Shown here: piece after piece, positions 26,411 to 36,800 of the stretch | How positions within the stretch are numbered: the stretch's first letter is position 1 | Layout: every line of letters begins with the position of its first letter | Assembly (NCBI RefSeq): GCF_003184185.1 | Contig: NZ_QHJG01000028.1 | Location: 1 to 64,000, forward strand | Length of the DNA: 64,000 bases | Direction: 5' to 3' | Source of the DNA: Legionella qingyii | GTDB lineage: Bacteria; Pseudomonadota; Gammaproteobacteria; Legionellales; Legionellaceae | Notes under the pieces: generated by a model | The model's database searches: none | What the model was told of the DNA's origin: nothing | Seen by the model: the letters and a program-made list of their open reading frames with translations, nothing else | Position numbers and translations under genes: made by a program

Positions 26411-27195
26411 GTCGCCTGTTGATGCTGTTGGTATGGGGGTTGGTCGGGACGTCGCTTCATGCAGATATTGTTCAGGAGCATGCAAAAGGCTTTCATTGGT
26501 ATAGCGTTGAAGAACAGCCCAAACCGATTAAAAAAATAGTACAGCCACGACCTGCAACGGTTGCGAAATCTCCTTATGAGCGTTTAATGGATAAACGTAA
26601 GGAAACTCTGAATAAACTGGCAGAGGCTTTGATTGCGCCATCTTTTAATGCAACGCACGAGTATATGAAAGCGCAGATGGATTATTCAAAAAATAATCAA
26701 CAATTTGTGCGCTATTGGCAACAAGTCTTATTGATCCATCCTGAATTGGATAGCACGCTGAATTTTCCAACCGATAACTCAGCGATTGCGGTACGTAATG
26801 ATGCACAAAAAGTATTAATCAACAAAGTTATTCATGAAAGCAGTGTGCGTTTCGGTTTTATCTTATTTTATCGTGGCACGAGCTCTATTTCACAAAAAAT
26901 GGTCGTGCATTTACTGCCCTTTATTAAAGAATATGGTTTTTCCATGATTTCAGTCAGTACGGATGGCCAACTCATTGATGGGCTTCCTAATCCTAAATCA
27001 ATTCCTTTGGAAACGGTTCAAAAACAAGTAGCACTTGAGGCGAAGTACATGCCTGCGCTTTATTTCGTGGATTTAAAGAGCAATAAGATGTCGCCTGTGT
27101 CTTATGGGTTTTTATCTTTAGAAGAGTTGAAACAGCGCATTTTTGATGTGATGACGCAGTTTAAACGATTTAGTTATGAAGGAGTGATTGAATGA
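26407..27195 (+). CDS. traF: TraF, periplasmic thioredoxin-fold protein
   Basis: This 262-aa exported protein of pilus assembly starts at ATGA overlapping traN. A signal peptide (MLLVWGLVGTSLHA) is followed by a helical spacer. A thioredoxin-like domain comes next (about 145-250): FGFILFYRGTSSISQKMVVHLLPFIKEYG and MPALYFVDLKSNKM. The CxxC redox site is absent (GTSSIS in its place), as in F TraF. Hence it is presumed structural, while TrbB next door keeps the redox site. Confidence 0.9.
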   Translation: MSRLLMLLVWGLVGTSLHADIVQEHAKGFHWYSVEEQPKPIKKIVQPRPATVAKSPYERLMDKRKETLNKLAEALIAPSFNATHEYMKAQMDYSKNNQQFVRYWQQVLLIHPELDSTLNFPTDNSAIAVRNDAQKVLINKVIHESSVRFGFILFYRGTSSISQKMVVHLLPFIKEYGFSMISVSTDGQLIDGLPNPKSIPLETVQKQVALEAKYMPALYFVDLKSNKMSPVSYGFLSLEELKQRIFDVMTQFKRFSYEGVIE

Positions 27196-27689
27196 AAAAA
27201 AGATTCTTTTTAATTCTACTATTCCTTATTAGTACGCATTCTTTTGCAAATGTGGCATTGGATGAATTAACCCAACTTTTAAATAAAAAACAAGAGCAAG
27301 AGGAATTGACGCGCACCAAGAACAAAAGAATCAATGCGCTGTCGGAGCAACATTACTTTATTTTTATATACCGCTCCACCTGCCCTCATTGCCATCAATT
27401 TGCGCCCATACTTCGTGATTTTGCATCCAGTTTTCATATTCCTGTGGAGGCCTACAGTTTGGATGGCGAGTCTTTAGATGGATTTGATTCAGCCAATTTA
27501 ACGCCTGAGTTGTTTCAAACCTTATATGTATCTGGCGAATACAAGCCCGTAGTGCCTGCCCTGTACCTCGTGAATCGTCCTACGAACCAAGCGTATGCTG
27601 TGTTGTTTGGTGAGGCACAGCCTGCACAACTTGCAAACCGCTTGGATGAACTCATGACGCATTTGGAGGAGAAATTTCATGATGAATAG
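27192..27689 (+). CDS. trbB: TrbB, periplasmic disulfide isomerase-like protein
   Basis: This 165-aa thioredoxin-fold protein has a signal peptide (ILLFLISTHSFA). Its intact active site, STCPHCHQFAPIL, lies at about residues 62-74. The cis-proline region VVPALYLVNRPTN completes the fold. TrbB probably corrects disulfides of the cysteine-rich TraN, TraU and TraH. It overlaps traF by 4 bases and precedes traH by 17 bases. Confidence 0.85.
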   Translation: MKKRFFLILLFLISTHSFANVALDELTQLLNKKQEQEELTRTKNKRINALSEQHYFIFIYRSTCPHCHQFAPILRDFASSFHIPVEAYSLDGESLDGFDSANLTPELFQTLYVSGEYKPVVPALYLVNRPTNQAYAVLFGEAQPAQLANRLDELMTHLEEKFHDE

Positions 27690-27706
27690 ATTCACTACTT
27701 TGCGAG

Positions 27707-29083
27707 ATGAATATGTTTAAAAAAACTGTTGCTGCCTTATTGTTGTTAGGAACCAGTCAGCTCTTTGCGAACGCAGAATCCGATTTATCCCATTTTTTTA
27801 ATAATTTGGGGTTTGATGCCAATGTGACGGGCTCACATGCCTATCAAACTCAAGCAGCGGGTTATGCGGCTCTTGGTTCGGTGTATGCCCGTAATCAAGT
27901 ACGTACCATCCGTCTTGCGCATGTGGATGTACCTGGAATGCGCTCTGGTTGTGGTGGTATTGATCTCTTCGCAGGCGGTTTTTCCTTCATCAAGTCGGAT
28001 CAGATTGTGAAGTTCATGCAAAATATCTTATCGGGAGGAGCAGGTTACGCATTAAACCTGGCCTTAGAAACCGAGCTTCCTGAAATTGCGCATGCGATGC
28101 AGTTTATGCAAAAACTGGCGAATGAAATTAATGGCACCAATTTTAATTCCTGTGAAATGGGTGAAAATTTAAGTGCTGCGGTGTGGCCGCGAAATAGGGC
28201 GGCACAACAGCGTCTTTGCGAAGATTTGGGTCGCCACAAAGGAACCTTTACGGATTGGGCCATGGCACGTCAGAAATGTTCCACAGGTGGTGAAGCTGAT
28301 TCCATATTGGCTGAGGCTAAAAATAATCCTGAATATAAAGACCGTGTGTTAATTAACACCAATATTGTTTGGGACTCCTTACAAATTAATCAGTTTATTG
28401 CACAAGATCCTAAGTTAGCCGAAGTGTACATGTCCATTTCAGGAACCATTGTCTTTAACGCGAAAGGGGCGTTAATGACTTACCCATCGCTTGCAACCAA
28501 TCAAGATTTTATTAAAGTCTTGTTGTATGGAGGAAAGTTACCTAGTTACCACTGTACTGATACAGGGCCACAGTCGCATTGCTTATCCATTGATGCTACA
28601 AGCACACAAGAAATCAGTGCCAAAAAAGCCTTAGTGGCTCAAGTCCAAGAATTACTGCAAGGGATTTATGACAGCATTAAAATGGGAAAAGAGTTATCAG
28701 ATAAGCAAAAGGGGCTGATTGAGTTAACACAACCTGCAGTTTTTAATCTTATTTCTGCCAATGCGCAACAAAACACAGGTATTCAAGGCAGTTATGAGCT
28801 GGCTCAAAGTGTTGCAACCGATTTATTGGCGCAATACCTTTCCAATTCCCTCGATATTATTCGCGCTTCGCTCTCAGGAAAAGAACTCGGCGCTCACAAT
28901 GAAGAGCGTTTATATAAAAATCTGCAGACGGCACAACAGTTTGTGGCGCGGTTTAGCACGGAAAGTCGTGAGCGGTTTAATGCGGCTTTACAGACGAATG
29001 AATTAATCCGCAATAACGTCAAACAAGCATTAAGTGCTTTAACACCCACCTTAAGAACTGCCTATTATGGAGACGCACAATGA
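27707..29083 (+). CDS. traH: TraH, outer-membrane-associated pilus-assembly protein
   Basis: This 458-aa protein carries a signal peptide (VAALLLLGTSQLFANA). The TraH core follows: YQTQAAGYAALGSVYARNQVRT, GMRSGCGGIDLFAGGFSFI and NFNSCEMGENLSAAVWP. The C-terminal part is coiled-coil-like. The length equals that of F TraH (458 aa). It overlaps traG by 4 bases, the usual H-G junction. Confidence 0.93.
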   Translation: MNMFKKTVAALLLLGTSQLFANAESDLSHFFNNLGFDANVTGSHAYQTQAAGYAALGSVYARNQVRTIRLAHVDVPGMRSGCGGIDLFAGGFSFIKSDQIVKFMQNILSGGAGYALNLALETELPEIAHAMQFMQKLANEINGTNFNSCEMGENLSAAVWPRNRAAQQRLCEDLGRHKGTFTDWAMARQKCSTGGEADSILAEAKNNPEYKDRVLINTNIVWDSLQINQFIAQDPKLAEVYMSISGTIVFNAKGALMTYPSLATNQDFIKVLLYGGKLPSYHCTDTGPQSHCLSIDATSTQEISAKKALVAQVQELLQGIYDSIKMGKELSDKQKGLIELTQPAVFNLISANAQQNTGIQGSYELAQSVATDLLAQYLSNSLDIIRASLSGKELGAHNEERLYKNLQTAQQFVARFSTESRERFNAALQTNELIRNNVKQALSALTPTLRTAYYGDAQ

Positions 29084-31839
29084 GTCTTTTAACCATTTAT
29101 ACACCACAAAATGGCGAGTATCTCAAAACAGTGCTGGATGCTATGGTGACGCTGCTTGGCACCTCAACTTACAAATCGGCTCAGGACATTGTGAGTATTC
29201 TTGCTGTAGGAGTGGTCGGGTTTCAATACGTCAGTGGTAAAAGAATTCAAGCCATTAGTCGTTATGTTTTGTGTACTTTTGTCTTTTTGTTTTGCATTTT
29301 AGGCATCAAAACGCCGGTTGCTATCATTGACATGCAAACGGCTGATTCGGCGGGACCTGCACTAACCGTAGATAATGTGCCATTAGGCGTTGGGCTGCCT
29401 GCGGCACTAATTAGTGGTATCGGATATGGGCTTACTAAAGTATCTAGCAACATATTACACATGCCCCAGGATTTAGATTATACAAGAACAGGAATGTTGT
29501 TCGGATCGCGCACTTTTTTGGCTGCGACTAGTTCTGATTTATCTCTGTCACCAGAGCTTTCTCGTGATTTATCCACTTACATCAGGCAATGTATTTTTTC
29601 AGCAAAGCTTTTAGGCAGCCAACAAATATCACCTCATGAATTGAAGCACAGCTCCGATTTAATTCGCCTTTATTTTGAGCATCCATCCCCCATTTATCGT
29701 GTCCTATTTCATGATGGTACTAATTTGAGCTGTATTGAGGCAGCAGCACGTTTAAAACCACAACTTAATGAGGGAATAGAAAAACAACTCGTTCATTTAT
29801 CGAATATTATGACCAAGGGTGATAAAGAAAAGTTTAGTGATGGTTTGGCGGCCGCCCATTCCTACTTTATGAACGTGTCCAAAGATGCGGCCAATGTCCT
29901 TACGCAAAATATTTTAATCAATGCCACCCGAGAATCAGCCCTTGATGCCTTTGCTTTTGCTGGTGCGGATGCGGAGCTGATGAATTATACCAACAGCTCC
30001 AGTCTGCAAAAAATGCATGTGGCTGAAGCGAATAGTTTTTGGCTTGCTGGATATCGGCTTCCTTATTATATGACCGTCTTTTGGATGCTGACACTGTGTA
30101 TTTTCCCTTTAGTGATGTTATTAGCGCTGGTGCCCGCCATGCATGGGGTATACATGATCTACATGCAAACCCAAGTGTTTTTATGGTCTTGGCCTCCGAT
30201 GTTTATCATTATTCATTTTTTTGTGTCGTTAGCGTCCTCTACCACACTAACTTTATTTGGTTCTAAAAATGGTGGGGTCACTTTTTCAACCATTGATTCC
30301 ATCGCCAGTATTCAAAGTAGCTTTGCGTATACGGCAGGGGGCTTGGCTATTAGTGTGCCCGTGATTTCCCTGTTTATTGCCAAAGGCTTACCTAATTTAT
30401 TAAGTGCTGCGTCTCAACATCTGGGAGGCATGGCGCAATCGTTATCGACAGGAGAAGCGCAATCAGTCACACAAGGTAATATTTCGATGGCCTCTTACAG
30501 TGGTTGGAACATGAACTACAACAACACGCATGCGAACAAATGGGATACCAATTATCAGCATATGGAAGGGCGAGCTACTGTTCAAGCGGATAACGGTGCC
30601 TTGCTTTCGCAAGGAATGGATGGGTCACGCGTGATTAACGCACAGTCTGCGATGAGTCAGATGGCAACGCGATTACACGCATCCGACAGAATCAGCTCCT
30701 CATTACAAGACAGTGCAAGCCAATCTTTCCAAAATGCCCAGTCGCATCGAACCAGTGCTGATTCTCATTACCAGCAAGCCTTGAGTGGGCTTTCTCAATT
30801 TAATGAAAGCGATGCCAGCGAGGTGCGCGAAGGAACGGGGATTAATAGAACTCTCAGTAACGCTTTGAATCAAGATATTCGTCAAATGCACGATGCGGTT
30901 AACCAATACAATCAACATCATGACAAATCTGGGCAGGTGTCTTGGGATGCGGCGGTTTCGGCCAGAATTGATACACGCAGAGGGGTATTTGGATCGTTTA
31001 CCCATGCGGTCACGGGCATTTCTGGAGAAGCGAGCACGAGTTTGAAAACAGGCTTGTCTGCCTCTAACTCGGTGCAAGCCTTTTTTAACTCCAGTGAAGG
31101 TCAATCATTCTCTAGCGCATGGAGCCACATGGAGTCTACAGCCAAGACGCACCATTTGGATGCCAATGATTCGTTTAATTTGTCAAAATCCGAACAAATC
31201 GCAGCCAACCTATCCCAAGGACATGCTTTATCGGATATGGCCTCAGCTGAATACAGTAAGGGTGAACATTATCAGCACATGGCTAATCGTGTGAAAGAAC
31301 ACTCCGACGGTATGGATAGAGTATTGGATCAGGCGTTTCATGATTGGGCGGTGCAGCATCATGGGGTCCAGGTAGAAAAAGCATTGATGGGAACCGATAC
31401 TTCAAGTTTGAGCGCACAACAACAATTGGCCGATCAATTTATGAGCTCTTCCCAAGGACAATCGGCAGTCAAAGAGCAAGTAAGCCGTATGATGCACTCA
31501 TCACCTGAGCAGGTGAAAAACCAATTTGAAGCGCAACGTGCTTCGATGAATACCCATCAAAAAGCACTCATCAAACAAGCCCATCAGGAGGGTTCTGGAG
31601 GCGTTTTAAATAAATCGCTAGAGCGGCATTTAAGCCAGGTGCAAGACAACACCATCCAGCAAGCGCACGATCTGCGTATGGATAATCGAGAAGATTTATC
31701 GAAAGCCTACCAACACCAAGAGAGCAGTACAAAACAGGAGATTAAGACATCTGAAGCGGACTTAGCACATCGGCAAGCACAACAAAAACAGGATTATGTG
31801 GACAATGATCGTTGGTACAAGGAAGGGCGTTATGAATAA
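29080..31839 (+). CDS. traG: TraG, mating-pair stabilisation inner-membrane protein
   Basis: This 919-aa protein has a membrane N-terminal half, with helices near 40-75, 330-385 and 405-440. This part is needed for pilus assembly. The C-terminal half is hydrophilic and Gln/Ser/Ala/His-rich (about 460-919, for example QSLSTGEAQSVTQGNISMAS), periplasmic or delivered, and takes part in mating-pair stabilisation. F TraG is 938 aa with the same plan. It is followed 36 bp later by traD; entry-exclusion genes traS/traT, found here in F, are absent. Confidence 0.92.
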   Translation: MSLLTIYTPQNGEYLKTVLDAMVTLLGTSTYKSAQDIVSILAVGVVGFQYVSGKRIQAISRYVLCTFVFLFCILGIKTPVAIIDMQTADSAGPALTVDNVPLGVGLPAALISGIGYGLTKVSSNILHMPQDLDYTRTGMLFGSRTFLAATSSDLSLSPELSRDLSTYIRQCIFSAKLLGSQQISPHELKHSSDLIRLYFEHPSPIYRVLFHDGTNLSCIEAAARLKPQLNEGIEKQLVHLSNIMTKGDKEKFSDGLAAAHSYFMNVSKDAANVLTQNILINATRESALDAFAFAGADAELMNYTNSSSLQKMHVAEANSFWLAGYRLPYYMTVFWMLTLCIFPLVMLLALVPAMHGVYMIYMQTQVFLWSWPPMFIIIHFFVSLASSTTLTLFGSKNGGVTFSTIDSIASIQSSFAYTAGGLAISVPVISLFIAKGLPNLLSAASQHLGGMAQSLSTGEAQSVTQGNISMASYSGWNMNYNNTHANKWDTNYQHMEGRATVQADNGALLSQGMDGSRVINAQSAMSQMATRLHASDRISSSLQDSASQSFQNAQSHRTSADSHYQQALSGLSQFNESDASEVREGTGINRTLSNALNQDIRQMHDAVNQYNQHHDKSGQVSWDAAVSARIDTRRGVFGSFTHAVTGISGEASTSLKTGLSASNSVQAFFNSSEGQSFSSAWSHMESTAKTHHLDANDSFNLSKSEQIAANLSQGHALSDMASAEYSKGEHYQHMANRVKEHSDGMDRVLDQAFHDWAVQHHGVQVEKALMGTDTSSLSAQQQLADQFMSSSQGQSAVKEQVSRMMHSSPEQVKNQFEAQRASMNTHQKALIKQAHQEGSGGVLNKSLERHLSQVQDNTIQQAHDLRMDNREDLSKAYQHQESSTKQEIKTSEADLAHRQAQQKQDYVDNDRWYKEGRYE

Positions 31840-31875
31840 GCAAACACGTGTACTTAGTAGGGCGGATTTAGAATC

Positions 31876-33873
31876 ATGAAACAAAGCTCCTTGCAAAATA
31901 TGTGGCAATTTATGAGTGGCGGACAGATTTTTGATTATAAAACCAAAATGATGATTCAGGTGAGTAACCGTATTTTTCACTGGGCTGTCTTAGGTTTTGT
32001 CGTGCTTTTTTCGCTGATTATGGTGTTTTATGCCTCTTCTGAATTAAAACTGGTGGCGCTTCACCACATTTCACGGTTTCTCGTGAAATTCCATAATGGG
32101 GAGTATGTGTTATGGACTAACCTCAATGGGAGTAAAATCACAGCGCTTTTTTATCAAAAAAGCCCTCTTATTCAAGCCTCTGTACATCTGGCTCAAGAGG
32201 CTCTTTGGCGAAAATCGCAAATTTCTTTGATTTTTGGTGGGGCGGTGTATCTGTTGATTACGCTGTTATTTTCTCGCTTCTTTATTAAATTAGGTGAAAA
32301 ATACACCAAAGATCAGTTTGTTTCCGGTACGCGCTTGGCTGACTCGCCTAAAGAAACCATCAAATCAGTCAACGAATCACAACGTGGTGCTTCAGAAATT
32401 AAACTGTTGAATCGCTTACCTATGCCTAAGTATTCTGAAAAGCAAGGGATGTTGTTTCACGGCACAACAGGTGCTGGAAAAACCCAAGCCATGATGATGC
32501 TTTTGGAGCAAATTAGGGCACTGGGCGAACCGGCAATCATTTATGATAAAGAATGCACCATTAAACCTTATTTCTTTGATGAGCGCATTGATGTGGAACT
32601 TAATCCCGTTTCAAAATTATGCGCCAATTGGAAAATGTGGCGAGAATGTGCTAATCCGTTGGAGTTTGGTTCGTTTGCCACCTATTTAATTCCTAAATCA
32701 GTTCAAGGCAGCGATCCGTTTTGGGTAGACTCAGCAAGAACCATTTTCACCTCGATGGCATGGAAAATCAGGGATTATGCAGAAAAAGATCCCGTGTTTC
32801 TTCTTCAATTATTACTTACTACTTCCTTGGAGGAAATCAGGAATATTCTCAAAGGGACTGAATCTGAAAATCTGGTGAGTAAGGAAATTGAAAAAACGGC
32901 CATTTCCATCAAATCGGTTCTGGCTACGTACACAAAGGCGCTGCGCTTTCTTGAGGGACTTGAAAAGTCGGGTAAAGAAGATTTTTCGATTAAAGAGTGG
33001 ATTGAAAATACAGCCGATCCTAAAAAGTACAATAAAGGGTGGTTATTTATTACGTCACGCTCCAAATACCATAAAGAAATAAAGCCTTTAATCTCTTTAT
33101 GGTTAGGACTTGCTATGCAAGGAGTGCAATCCTTGGTGGCTAATAATAAAGGGCGTATATGGCTTGTCATGGATGAATTAGCGAGCCTGCATCGTTTAGA
33201 AACCATTTCAGACACTCTGGCAGACATTCGTAAATTTGGTGGGTGTGTTGCCATCGGCATTCAATCCATTGCGCAATTAGATTTTATTTATGGAACCCAT
33301 GAAGCCGGAGCCATTGCGGATCTACTCAATACTTCCATTTATTTTAGGAGTCCAAAATCGAAAGTCGCTAAGTGGGTTTCCGAAGACTTAGGCCCACAAG
33401 TGATTAATGAGATGAAAGAAAGTCAGTCTTATGGTCCTGATTCTGTTCGTGATGGGAATACGGTGGGCTCGCAACGTACCAAGCGAAATACGGTCGAAGA
33501 GGGCGATATTATGACTCTTGATGATATGGAGTGCTATGTTCGGTTGGTAGGCAATCATCCCATTACCCGTTTGAAAAACCAATACATTGAGCGTAAAGAA
33601 ATTTGCGTACCTCTTATTGAGCGAACTATCAATTTTGATGCATTGGAAAAAGTAAATCACCGTGCATTGATGGTTCAAAATAATCCTCAAAGAAATGATG
33701 ACGTTAAAAAAATCCATCAATTTGAAACACTGGCGCATGAGGTATCAGATAAGGATTTAGTGCCTCCTGAATCACCATATGCGGAACCCAAAGATCAATC
33801 TGCAGCGAATAAAAACGACACCGATACGATTGAATTGCGTGAGGCGTCCATTGTTATAAAAGAAATTTTTTAA
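31876..33873 (+). CDS. traD: TraD, type IV coupling protein
   Basis: This 665-aa ATPase brings the relaxosome to the secretion channel and pumps DNA. Two N-terminal membrane helices (about 35-57 and 116-136) are followed by the Walker A box GTTGAGKT (about 196-203) and the Walker B region WLVMDELASL (about 428-437). KFGGCVAIGIQSIAQLDFIYG is a conserved VirD4/TraD motif. The acidic C-terminal tail is shorter than in F TraD (717 aa), and no long Gln-rich stretch is seen. It sits 18 bp upstream of traI. Confidence 0.93.
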   Translation: MKQSSLQNMWQFMSGGQIFDYKTKMMIQVSNRIFHWAVLGFVVLFSLIMVFYASSELKLVALHHISRFLVKFHNGEYVLWTNLNGSKITALFYQKSPLIQASVHLAQEALWRKSQISLIFGGAVYLLITLLFSRFFIKLGEKYTKDQFVSGTRLADSPKETIKSVNESQRGASEIKLLNRLPMPKYSEKQGMLFHGTTGAGKTQAMMMLLEQIRALGEPAIIYDKECTIKPYFFDERIDVELNPVSKLCANWKMWRECANPLEFGSFATYLIPKSVQGSDPFWVDSARTIFTSMAWKIRDYAEKDPVFLLQLLLTTSLEEIRNILKGTESENLVSKEIEKTAISIKSVLATYTKALRFLEGLEKSGKEDFSIKEWIENTADPKKYNKGWLFITSRSKYHKEIKPLISLWLGLAMQGVQSLVANNKGRIWLVMDELASLHRLETISDTLADIRKFGGCVAIGIQSIAQLDFIYGTHEAGAIADLLNTSIYFRSPKSKVAKWVSEDLGPQVINEMKESQSYGPDSVRDGNTVGSQRTKRNTVEEGDIMTLDDMECYVRLVGNHPITRLKNQYIERKEICVPLIERTINFDALEKVNHRALMVQNNPQRNDDVKKIHQFETLAHEVSDKDLVPPESPYAEPKDQSAANKNDTDTIELREASIVIKEIF

Positions 33874-33891
33874 GTCATCCAGGGAGGTATG

Positions 33892-36800
33892 ATGCTGACC
33901 TTAAATAAAATAAGTACAGCCAAAGACGCGGTGCATTATTACACTGATCAAGATAATTATTATTTAAGCGATCGGGATTCGCTTAATAGTCTTTCACGAT
34001 GGATAGGCAATGGCGCACAAAAGTTACAGTTGTCCGGCCAAATTGAGCCGTCGCAATTTCTGCAATTACTAGACGGACAATTACCCAGTGGGCAATTACT
34101 GGGTATTATCGATAAGGGCGAGCGTCAGCATCGTCCTGGAACCGATGTGACTTTATCTGCACCTAAGTCCGTATCCATTTTAGCCTTGGTGGGACAGGAC
34201 GAGCGCTTGCTTCAAGCCCATCAAGAATCTGTGAACATTACCTTTGGTCGCATTGAACAACTCGCCGCAGAAGCACGCATTACATTTAATGGTGAAACCA
34301 CCTTTGAAAAAACCCGTAATTTAGTAGCAGCTATGTTTGTCCATACAACGTCACGTGAATTAGATCCTGATTTGCACACGCATGTACCCATACTCAACAT
34401 GACCGAACGTTCGGATGGATTATGGCGTTCTTTATCCTCGCGAGCAAAAAATGATAAAGAACATCTGGATCATGGTTTTCGTGAATTAATTTATTCCAAT
34501 CAGCATTATTTGGGATTGGTGTACATGTCCTCTTTAGCGAAAAAAGTTAAGGAGCTGGGCTATGATATTCGCATTAAAGACAGGTACGGTAATTTTGAAG
34601 TGGTAGGTTTTAGTGATGAAGCTATTACTGCTACATCCAAAAGGCGTGTACAGATTCTTGATGATATGAAGGAACGCGGCACAAACAGTGCAAAGGCTGC
34701 CGAGAAATCTAATTTATCGACGCGCAACCCAAAAATGGAAATAGACAGCCAAGCACTGCATCAACAGTGGGTAGAAGAAATTAAAGAGCTTGGTATTGAT
34801 TTGAGGGGGATAATCCAGGACTCCAAATTAAATATTGGACGAGGAGCGGTTAAAAACACGCACATTACTCCTTTAAGCCCTGATGCGCAAAAGGCCGTGA
34901 ATGATGCACTGGTTCATTTGTCAGAATATTCCACTCAAATCCAGCATGGGGCTTTGGTGCGCCAGGCTATGACTTTTTCAGCAGGTCTTGTGGGGCATGA
35001 GGACATTGAACAGGAAATTGAATCTCTGCTATCTACAGAGACTATCCAGGGGAAATCCCTGGAGTATTATACAACGGCGTCTCTTCTTGCCCGCGAAAGG
35101 AATTTTATTACAAAAACCACCAACGAATTAAAAGCAAGTTTTTCGATTAAAGTGCCTAATCAAGGGCTCAGCTCTTCGGTATTTAAAAATGACGAGCGCA
35201 TTCAAATCATTGATGTAGCCGGTTTTCGGTGCGAGAAAGAGCTGATTCAAGACATGGTGCATCTTGCAGAAGCCAACCAACTCAATTCCTATGTGTTGCA
35301 TCCTGGTAGCCTAAAAACACAGCAACTTCGACCAGACATCAAACATTTAGATACAGGATTCATTTCCAGGATTAAAAATTTGTTTAAAGACGATATTGTG
35401 CATACGGTATCTGGGTTTCAATATCATTATGGAAAACGCATCAAAACGTCACCGTTTACGAAAGCAAAGCAAGATTTAGTGATTGTTCATGATGCGCAAA
35501 AACTTTCTTTTGATGATTTATCTGCGTTAAGCGATATTACTCAAGCAAGTCAAAGTAAACTCATTTTATTGAATAACGCGGCAGGAACCTTGGGTTTTAG
35601 TGCAGGAAATCCCATTAAGGTTTTAAAAGAGCAGGGCATTCATTCGTATCAATCGTTAACAACTCCTATTAAAGGAGAACTGAAGCTCTCAGTTGGGAAA
35701 CAAGTCAATGAATCCATGAGTGCCGCTTGGCTTCAGTTGTCGCCAGAACAGCAACAAAAAAGTGCGCTGGTTGTTTTGAATAGCAAACAAAAAGAGGCCA
35801 TAACGCGCCAGATACGAGAAGGGCTGGTGCAGCAAGGGCAGTTATCCAGGCAAGTGAAAAAGGTAGCGGTTCTTGCGACAGTTTCCTTAACTCAAATGGA
35901 AAAAGGATACGCCCACTCTTATAAAGTGGGCGATAACATTACGTTTTATAACGAAGGGCGAGCACCGAAACATTATAAGGTATGTGGTGTTGATGCCAAT
36001 GGGCTGCAGTTAGAAAATGCCCAGGGCAAGACAAGCTTGTTTGCTTATGATACCAAAGAAGACTATCGTGTCTCACGAGAAAAAATATTGGAAGTCGCTG
36101 TTGGGGAGCGGTTAATCAATGAACAGTCTTTATACCATCAGCGCGTTAAATATGCGCCCAAAAGTTCCTTTGTTGTGTCAAAAATTACTGAAGAAGGCAT
36201 TTATGTACGCCATGAGTCCAACACCATATTTTTGACTAATAAAGTGCTGTCCGAACACCATTTTAATTATGATTATTGTAAAAAACCGCATGAGATAAAA
36301 CCAGAAACCACTCAAGTGCTTGTGGCGGCAAAACCGTACCAGCTCAATCGTAACCTCATCGGAGAAATTGGTGAAAACGCGCAACAGGTACTCTTATTTA
36401 CGGATGACGAACCAAAGGCGCAGCGTTTTTTAGAGCGTGAGCAATTGAAATGGACTGCCTATGAGGTGCAACAAAAAAAGCCCGATTTAGTCTACCGTGA
36501 TATAGCCTATGCCAATAAGGCTTTGGCACGAGAAATCAACTTGTTAAGTCACCATCTTGAGCTTAAATCAGAAGACAAAGAGGGCATTGCAGCTACAGCG
36601 CTCACGTATGCGCTTGCTAAATGCACCGAACGCAATGCAGCCTTTAAACACAGTGATTTAATGACCCATGCGTTAATGCATGCATTAGGAGAAGCAGATT
36701 TCGAAGACATTGCCCCATTACTGAAAGCGAGAATGGCCGATTCTTTGGTGTATTTGGATACCTATTGGACGACTAAAGAAGCGTTACACATTGAAGCGGC

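Noticed and set aside
30703..31104. 133-aa minus-strand frame inside traG
   Set aside because: Shadow of the traG coding region; no independent signals.
32805..33260. 151-aa minus-strand frame inside traD
   Set aside because: Shadow of the conserved traD ATPase region.
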